Part shown: piece by piece, positions 57,201 to 64,000 of the stretch | How the letters are laid out: the number at the start of each line of letters is the position of its first letter | How positions within the stretch are numbered: the stretch's first letter is position 1 | Origin: Vandiemenella viatica | Taxonomy: Eukaryota > Arthropoda > Insecta > Orthoptera > Morabidae | Length of the DNA stretch: 64,000 nucleotides | NCBI GenBank assembly: GCA_031002005.1 | Contig: JARYHS010008074.1 | Coordinates: 272,863,930-272,927,929, forward strand | Direction: 5' to 3' | Notes under the pieces: model-generated | Seen by the model: only the letters and a program-made list of their open reading frames with translations | What the model was told of the DNA's origin: nothing | Database searches by the model: none | Translations under genes and position numbers: made by a program

Positions 57201-60200
57201 TAAAACATTTAGAGCTTTCAAGGCTCTGGCTTTCATGTCTTTAAGATGTGTAAGCCAGCTGAGCCTTGGTTCTAAAATGAGGCCCAGAAACCAAACAGTT
57301 TCAGTAAAACATAAAATGATGTTGCTCAAGGTAAGGTGAGGCTCTGGTAAAAGACTTTTCTAACAAGTAAAAAGTACACACCGGGTTTACTCGACAAGAA
57401 ACAGAAATCGGTGTGTACTGACCATTCATCCAGCCTGCTTAGCGAGAATTGTAGCTGCCGCTAAGTACCTCTCAGGTTGATGATGCACAAAAAATTAAAA
57501 AATCATCAACATATACGCAGTACCATATGGGACTCCTTATTACAGTTGAGTTGCTGTTAATTACAATAGTGAAAAGGGTCACACTTAAAACTGACCCCTG
57601 AGGAAAATCATTTTCCTGAATAAAAAAGATCAGACACTTCGCTGCTAACTCGGTACCAGAAGCAACATACTAATAAAAACTATTTTAAAAAAACGGGGAA
57701 GGTTTCACCTAAATCTCCATTCATGGAATTATTTTAAAACTGTATGCTGCCCGGTAGTATTATAAGCCTTTCTGATGTTCAAAAAGGTGTTGGCTAAAGA
57801 TCAAGGTGTTCTGTATCACCACTTCAAGCAGGATCAGATTGTCTAAGGTGGAACATAAATCCACACTGCAAGCAGCTCAACAGATTTTTGGACTTGAGAC
57901 ACCAGACAAGATGGCAATTAACCATCCACTCTAGTGTCTTCCCCACACAGCTTGTAAGGGCTATGCTAGGACAGCTACCTGACAACAGCTTGTCCTTCCT
58001 GGGTTTGCATCTTTCCACGAGTCAGGAAAGTGTCCTCTGGTGCAAACATCATTAAAAACATCTAGAAGGTACTCTTTAATATCTTCACTAAGATGCCTCA
58101 GCAGCTGGTAGTAGACCAGGTCAGGCCCTGGCATAGTCTCTTTGGCGCTATTTAATGCCGCCTCCAGCTCCCAAGATGTAAAAGGTCTGGTGTATGTCTG
58201 TGTATCCAACGAATCAAAGTTCAGCATGCGCCTTTCGGCAGCAATTCTTCGTCACTGACCTTGAAAGTCCAAATTGTCAGATGAAGTAATGGCAACGAAA
58301 TACCCTGCCATCAGCTGCGCTATGCTTCATTCATCGGTAACTACATAGCCCTGATCCAGTAACCCAGATATGAAAGATTGAATTCCTACTTTTGATGAAC
58401 TTGTGTAATGGTTAATGGTGCTCACAAAGCTGCCATGATCTTTTCTTGCTCTCCTTAATGACACGAAACACGTTTGCTCTGGCAATTCGCAACACCGCTA
58501 GGTTGTCGGATATTGGATACAACCTAAAATGGTGCAAAACTCTCCTCTGACCCTGAATAGCAGAACGACATTCATCATTCCACCAGGGGATGGGCATCCT
58601 TCACAGCGTTCTGAAGCTTTTAGGTATTGAAACGTCAACAGCCTGGTGAATCACTTCTCTGAAGCAATTCACATTCTCCTCTATGCTGTCACACTTTTGG
58701 AGGACAACAGCACGGCAGGAGAGCTGCCAATCAGTTTTGCCGACATTCCATTTAGGTTGATCAATACTATCCTCATGTCCAAACTCAACGTGCATCCATA
58801 CTGGGAAGTGGTCACTTCTGGGGAGGTCACAATCCATCTCCCAATGCATGGAGTCTGCAATTGAATGAGAGAACAAGAAAAGGCCAATGGCAGAGGATGA
58901 ACCGGTAGCAGTGGTGAAATGTGTCATTTGTCCAGTATTGAAGATGCATATTTCCTCTTGCTCTATTAACCTACCGACCACTCGGCCTCTGGGGTAATTG
59001 GTGTTCGAACCCAACAACACACTAGGAGGAACGGCTGAGTAAGCTGTCGCAAGATGTTGGAGAAGTTGTCATAATCGAAGGGCACATTAGGTTATAGATA
59101 AATAGAGCTTACAGTCAGTTTGATGAGACTGTGTATCCTCACTGCCACTTGTAGGTTAGAGGTGAGAGTGACAGGTTAGAGTTGACAGTGTTTCAGACAA
59201 ACACAGCCACTCCCCCTTCACTCGATCATCCTCAGTATTGTCTTTTCTATAAATGTCATACCCTCTTAGTACTGGATGCTTGGTTGATCCTAAGTGTGTC
59301 TTTTGTAAGCAGAGACACAAGGTTTAGACTTCCTCTTTGTGAGCCTGAAAGCCGTTGATGTTCCACTGTAGTATGGGAGCCATCCTACCTATTTAACCTC
59401 ACCGGCCCTAGTTTGGGTGGGTCATTCGATGACTGCTGAGGAAGGGGGCCAGAAATATCCACCAGCATTAGTCTTCTGGTTCTGAAGACCTCTCAGATTC
59501 AAAAAAGGCCTTGGAGTCAGGAGGGTGTTTCCTCCGCTGAGACCTTCTTCCCTTCTTCTCCAAACTACTCTGTAGCCTGGAAGGCAAAGAAGAAGGGGAT
59601 TTTAAAAATGGTATTGGGTCCTGGACCTTCTCATCTGTTTTCCTTTCACTCCAAGCTGAAGTAGTTAGTGCTGCCGAGACTGTTGCGGCTAGTGTTGCTT
59701 TTGCAGTGCTTGCAGTGGTAGGCCTTTCTGTTGTTGCTGGTGGAACTGATGATTCTGCTGTCGAAGTGGCCAGGGTTGCTGATGTGTTGCTACCAAAAGT
59801 CAGTGGTCTTCGGTTTTATGACCTTGATGGGCTTGGCACCACATTTGCATTGACATGAGCATGTCTGCAACTGACATCTGGGTAACAACACTTTCTTTCT
59901 TGACGGGAGTATATAACGTCTTCATGAAGCTGCTAGTGAAGACAAGTGGAGCCAGAGAATCATATCATTTCTTGGCTTCGCCGTACGATATTCACTCTTT
60001 CGTTTTCAACGTTCTATATATTTTTTTTCCAGATACACTCGACACTCCCTGCTCCAGGCTGAATGTGACATGGAGCAGTCAGCGCACACCACCGGGAAAT
60101 GAGGCCACGATCCCGGGTCTCCTAGACACACAACATTCCACCGCCACCCTAAGGTGGTCACTGAAGCACGGTTGGAGCTTATGGTGTGGGGAAACTTGCG

Positions 60201-60290
60201 GCACTCACAAATTTTTTGCTCAGGTACCGCAGGTTCGCCAAACCCATTCCTGGCGCTTGCATACCAGGCCCCTGAGGAGTGTCAAGTGAG
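54213..60290 (-). pseudogene. I-like LINE, copy 2, long but decayed
   Basis: Minus strand, 5' to 3': Gag-like ORF1 (59500-60290) with a knuckle-like CADCSMSHSAWSRECRVYLEK (60020-60085) and CKCGAKPIKVIKPK (59820-59860); AP endonuclease C-half (58601-59040: NTNYPRGRVVGRLIEQEEIC, CDLPRSDHFPVWMHVEF); linker (58412-58597: PIPWWNDECRSAI); RT (57100-58227: PFTSWELEAALNSAKETMPG, IALTSCVGKTLEWM, GLSQGSVLS-like near 57600, LQFYKAFVRSWLEYDCIAYF); RNase H C-part (56179-56439: YPADQLVQDIQDALLSL, then EIRGNKTAHVAAEL); 3' tail ending gttgttgt at 54213. Stops and shifts are numerous. A CR1/L2-type LINE is inserted at 54607-55818. The EN-RT-RNase H order is that of the I group. Confidence 0.8.
54607..55818 (+). 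pseudogene. CR1/L2-type LINE, 5'-truncated, nearly intact RT
   Basis: Begins inside the RT at FLDENNLLTTNQHGFRKKR. A T8 run near 54740 puts one base too many, shifting the frame just before FLDFQKAFDSVPHNRLLAKL (motif A). From 54735 to 55757 one frame stays open: SGVPQGSVIGPLLFLMFIND, LFADDAVIY, WQLTLNCKKCK, MKYLGVTVQ, YKSLVRPHLDYCCAIWDP, KVQRRAARF and the C-terminal TIRDWN typical of CR1/L2-type elements. The 3' end carries 'tatgtagatgtaa'. It is flanked by tgtaaa at 54601-54606 and 55819-55824, exactly where copy 1 of the I-like LINE reads through (17762). It has no endonuclease, so it is dead on arrival but young. Confidence 0.85.
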
Positions 60291-60734
60291 AGAGCTGCAG
60301 TAAGTGTAGTAACGTGTTGTGTTATTATGAGTGAAGTGCACGTTTCCAACAGCTGTTAAATTTAGTGACAATGCGGCAATGGTGCAAGCTTTTGTGATGA
60401 ACTGAGCAGCTTCTTCAACAGAACAAACTCAAATCCTAACATGGGTGTAAACAAAAACAATTATTCATTGTATATGCTTCATCTTTCAAGTGACTAATAT
60501 CATGGAGGACTCTCACAAGGGGGCAAGTCCTCCTCTCTTAGTGGTAGCTGCTGCTAGTATAAGCATTTTTTACTTTTTTTTATCTTTTTCTTTTTCATTT
60601 ATATATTCAGTTGTATCAGTAGTGTAAAATAATCTGTAAGTTGTGGAAATGTATTTACCTTTGGAGGGGAAGTGTCTTTTTAAGACATTTTTGTTTGTTT
60701 TTCAAATTCATATATTGTCACAGTAGTTAGGGAG
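60291..60734. other. No gene seen
   Basis: AT-rich. 60507-60535 has a gaggact/agtcctc inverted pair. Confidence 0.4.
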
Positions 60735-60985
60735 AGAATGTAACAAAACAGTAGTATTTGGAGCAGTAGCAATTGTTGATAATTTTGTTAAAATGAGAGG
60801 ATATTAAGCTACAATGATTTCTGTGCCAAAAGTAGCAATAAGCTTGTATGGTATAATGCAAAGAGAATGTTTGATAGTTCAGTTGTATGATGTTCAGAAT
60901 GGAGAGTCGATCATCTGCTAAAGTGTATGGACATGTGGTGCATGTTGTTGGCCAGCCAGCAGTGAAGAGCTGAGCTCTGTCAAAT
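60735..60985 (+). repeat. Dispersed repeat X, copy 2
   Basis: Collinear with 44225-44465; see that copy for shared blocks. The family is unknown. Confidence 0.6.
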
Positions 60986-61581
60986 GAAGTCTATCACATA
61001 TATGGGTGTAATCAGTTATGACAAGTGGAATATCACTAGTGATTGTGGAACCTGAAGACTATAACAAATCATGTAGACTGTTGTATGACAGATTAATGAG
61101 AACTTTGTTGGACTGAGCGAGCATAACCCTTCAGTATCAATACATTTCAGCATCATAACACTTAATGCCGTTTTCCATTTAAGAATCGTTCTTGGATATA
61201 AATCCTCAATAATTAAATTATAATTTTGGTTAGAGCCAATCGGTGTATCTGAGTGAGAGAAATAATCAACTTGTGAACAATGCTGGTAACTCCAGACTCA
61301 AGTGACCTTTATTTGTTAATTATAGTGAAACTTCCTTCTCCTCAAAATATCAGAAACGATGTGAAATTTAACCTGGCAACAAAAAAACGATTTAAGAAAA
61401 CTTATTAAGTGCCTCCAGTATGTGAGGGTACAAATATTTTCCCTTACTAATTTTTCATGCTGTGCTGCACCAGAGGCCTGACAGCTAGTGGGCAGATATC
61501 GGAGGGAGGAGGAAAAAAGGCTGGCAGGAGTAGTGTTATGGTGGCATTCGCTGGACTGAGAAGCTAGAAGCACAGAGCTTG
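60986..61581. other. No gene seen
   Basis: AT-rich flank of the Tc1-type palindrome. Confidence 0.4.
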
Positions 61582-61747
61582 TACACAGACGGAAAAAAAA
61601 ATCCCAACACCAAGAAAAAATTATTGTAGAGTAATGAAATTTGGACAATGCATTTGTCAAGTTAACATGTTTAATTGATTAAATTTTCAAGATCACAGGT
61701 TAATTTAAGCTCAAGAAAATGCATTTCAAATGTGAAATACTGTTAAA

Positions 61748-62524
61748 TTAATAGCCGGTGTAACCTCCAGAATTTTGAATGCAAGCCTGCAAACGTGAAT
61801 GCATTGTGTCATACAGGTTTCGAATGTCACTTTGTGGTATGGAGTTCCATGCTTGTTGTACTTGTGCTGTCAATACTGGGACGGTCAGTGCTGGCTGTGG
61901 ATGATGCTGGAGTTGTCGTCCAATGATATCCCATACATGTTCAATTGGAGACAGATCTGGTGATCTCGCAGGCCAAGGTAACATGTCGACACTCTGTAGA
62001 GCACGTTGCGAGACAACAGCGGTATGAGGGCGAGCGTTATCCTGTTGAAAAACTCCCCCTTGAATGCTGTTCATGAATGGCAGCACTACAGGTTGAATTA
62101 CCAGACTGACGTACAAATTTGCAGTCAGTGTGTTTGGTATAACCACAAGAGTGCTCCTGCTGTCATAGGAAATTGCTCCCCAGACCATGACTCCAGGTGT
62201 AGGTCCAGTGTGTCTAGGCCGCAGACAGTTTGGTTGCAGGCGTTCCCCTGGCCTCCTTCTGACCAACACTCGGCCATCACTGGCACCAAGGCAGAACCTG
62301 CTTTCATCAGAAAACACAACAGATCTCCACTCCGTCCTCCAATGAGCTCTGGCTTGACACCACTGGAGTCGCAAACGGCGATGGCTTGTAGTCAGTGGAA
62401 TGCACGCTACAGGGCGCCTGGCTCGGAGCTGTCCTTGAAGTAACCGATTTCTAACAGTTCGTTGTGTCACTGTGGTACCAACTGCAGCTCGAATTTCTGT
62501 AGTGCTGCCATTCATGAACAGCAT
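61748..62524 (-). pseudogene. Tc1-like transposase, N-terminally truncated
   Basis: A 258-residue open frame. The first codons (MLFM) come from the inverted arm; true sequence starts at NGSTTEIRAAVGTTVTQRTV. It then runs through RSVVFSDESRFCLGASDGR (first Asp), VMVWGAISYDSRSTLVV, GGVFQQDNARPHTAVVSQRA (second Asp), WPARSPDLSPIEHVWDIIGR (Glu) and IQNSGGYTGY at the end. The catalytic DDE triad is complete, but I count 32 residues between the second Asp and Glu instead of the usual 34 of Tc1. The family protein is about 340 residues; the N-terminal paired-like DNA-binding half is missing, so it should not act alone. Confidence 0.88.
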
Positions 62525-62833
62525 TCAAGGGGGAGTTTTTCAACAGGATAACGCTCGCCCTCATACCGCTGTTGTCTCGCAACGTGCTCTACAGAGTGTC
62601 GACATGTTACCTTGGCCTGCGAGATCACCAGATCTGTCTCCAATTGAACACGTATGGGATATCATTGGACGACAACTCCAGCATCATCCACAGCCAGCAC
62701 CGTCCCAGTATTGACAGCACAAGTACAACAAGCATGGAACTCCATACCACAAAGTGACATTCGAAACCTGTATGACACAATGCATTCATGTTTGCAGGCT
62801 TGCATTCAAAATTCTGGAGGTTACACCGGCTAT
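62497..62833 (+). pseudogene. Inverted copy of Tc1 transposase C-terminal half
   Basis: The plus strand repeats VVLPFMNSIQGGVFQQDNAR, WPARSPDLSPIEHVWDIIGR, then after a 4 bp deletion (frameshift at about 62700) VLTAQVQQAWNSIPQSDIRN to SGGYTGY and a stop. It is the mirror of 61748-62091 on the other strand. It has no start codon or N-terminal domain of its own. Confidence 0.88.
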
Positions 62834-63003
62834 TAATTTAACAGTATTTCACATTTGAAATGCATTTTCTTGAGGTTAAATTAACCTGTGATCTTGAAAA
62901 TTTAATCAATTAAACATGTTAACTTGACAAATGCATTGTCCAAATTTCATTACTCTACAATAATTTTTTCTTGGTGTTGGGATTTTTTTTTTCCGTCTGT
63001 GTA

Positions 63004-64000
63004 TGTAAAATGCAGTCAGGCATCGCGAGATGCGGGAGCTATTGTTGGTGACTAATGTTGCCACAGTTGAGGTAAGCCATACAGTATTGGTAGCCAAAAG
63101 TAGTGGAAAGATCTGCTCTTCTATAAATATATAAAGCTAAGATGACTTTGGTGGCTTAGGTTTCGTGAATTTTGAATAAAGTGAAATACCACTAACTTTT
63201 TTTATTTTATGTAAAATCTAAATTCACGAGTAGTTTTTTATGGTGACAATTGAAAAAGGACCTACAGTTGGTACTTGGAAATAAGTATGGGGAGTACTGT
63301 AGCATGGAGAATTGACGATCAACGCTGGTGGGACGGCAATCATGAATGGCACGAGCCAAAGTTTACTTCCTCGGAAAGGTGAACTGGAGGTTCCAGGAGC
63401 AGCTTTATGACCGTACTATGAGACTGTGTTACAAGCCTTGGTGGACAAAGAAATGGGTCATGAAAATAGCTAGCTTGCTGGACTAGAAGACATGGCAAAA
63501 CCAGGTATTTCTTGATGAGAAGAACTGAATTTTAGTGTTTTTTTTTTGTTTGTTAAAATCAGTTTTGTTTTGTTAAAGTCAGTGCCATTGGCTTTCACAA
63601 AATTAAAATAGTTTCATGATACATACTTGGGAGAAAAATTAGGAGATTTATTAATTTTTCTGTTTGTATTCTTTGGTTCAAGTGTGTGTTTATTTATCTT
63701 TAGATATGGAGTACTCAAGTAGATGTGAACTTAGTAATAAAAAATTAAAGTATGTAGAAGTGTTAAAATATATAACATGCCATTTATCAACAAGAAAGAG
63801 GAAAAGATATGATGTGGCAGTAATTAATATTAGGAATTGCATTATACATTTCCGTAAGGATTGTAAGTTTAAGTTACTAGAATAGTGCATGGCTGGTGAC
63901 CTTGAAATCACTTAGCAAATAGAAATTCTAAATTTAAATTCATTTCTTGAAGGTTTTCATGAAGAATGATAGAAAGAGTTTAATGTAGATGAATGGTATT
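63004..64000. other. No gene seen
   Basis: AT-rich. The frame at 63664-63885 (MYSLVQVCVYLSLDMEYSS) has no known domain. Confidence 0.4.

Larger units (their letters stand above)
61584..63001. mobile_element. Tc1-type element converted to a palindrome
   Basis: 1,418 bp flanked by TA (61582-61583 and 63002-63003). The left arm 61584-62091 and right arm 62497-63001 are inverted copies about 98-99% alike. Both are the 3' half of a Tc1-like element, including its terminus (cacagacgg at the edge) and the transposase C-terminal half. Only a 405 bp single-copy spacer (62092-62496) separates them. Differences seen: gc/cc near 61710, a/g near 62651, and a 4 bp deletion in the right arm near 62700. The original 5' end is gone. 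Confidence 0.92.

Noticed and set aside
62006..62443. A 145-codon plus-strand frame
   Set aside because: Antisense shadow of the Tc1 transposase.
63664..63885. Overlapping frames on both strands near the right edge
   Set aside because: AT-rich, no domain, no splice signals that join to anything.

Overview
This window is animal nuclear DNA from a large-genome insect. An orthopteran (grasshopper or locust type) is the best guess; that is an inference from transposon-stuffed introns tens of kilobases long, 5'-truncated Penelope elements, mauritiana-type mariner, Tc1, hAT, I-like and RTE-like LINEs, and short tRNA-like SINEs. It is AT-rich, has no operons, and its coding exons are short islands with GT/AG borders.

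Host genes. Two conserved genes can be assembled by eye. On the minus strand three consecutive exons (38022-38109, 11038-11242, 10662-10816) encode part of a PANK4-type 4'-phosphopantetheine phosphatase (DUF89/ARMT1 fold). Splice phases match and the joined protein reads without a gap. The first intron is 26,779 bp. Nested inside it on the plus strand is the complete coding sequence of a BET1-type Golgi SNARE, in two exons (20884-21069 and 35446-35601) separated by a 14.4 kb intron. The rest of the window behaves as flanking PANK4 intron.

Layout. 1-1180: a ~168 bp satellite array split by a SINE with a target duplication. 2345-9560: an unclassified coding fossil split by a 6.7 kb hAT composite that holds a THAP-domain exon, a small MITE and a broken BED-finger transposase. 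10662-11242: PANK4 exons. 11700-19405: Penelope fragments, a LINE tail, fragments of an I-like LINE and a GC-rich promoter-like island. 20803-23905: BET1 exon 1, a dead Tc1 fragment, a strongly structured SINE-like repeat and a complete mariner with one frameshift. 24945-28960: a minus-strand LINE and a decayed Penelope. 30374-33562: tRNA-like modules, an internally deleted DNA transposon with long inverted repeats, and a 171 bp hAT MITE. 35446-38109: BET1 exon 2, LINE fragments, PANK4 exon. 38690-48690: Penelope, a mariner rearranged around an I-type LINE, a Helitron, and another Penelope with a hAT inserted in its RT catalytic motif. 48950-53990: an RTE-like LINE, a second satellite array and two Penelope halves in opposite orientation. 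54213-60290: a long I-like LINE with a CR1/L2-type LINE inserted. 61584-63001: a Tc1 element turned into a near-perfect palindrome.

Most striking: two unrelated Tc1/mariner-superfamily elements (61584-63001 and 40761-43791) have the same architecture. Each has lost its 5' end and carries an inverted copy of its own 3' end, still bounded by TA duplications. In the Tc1 case a 16 bp microhomology sits at the switch point.
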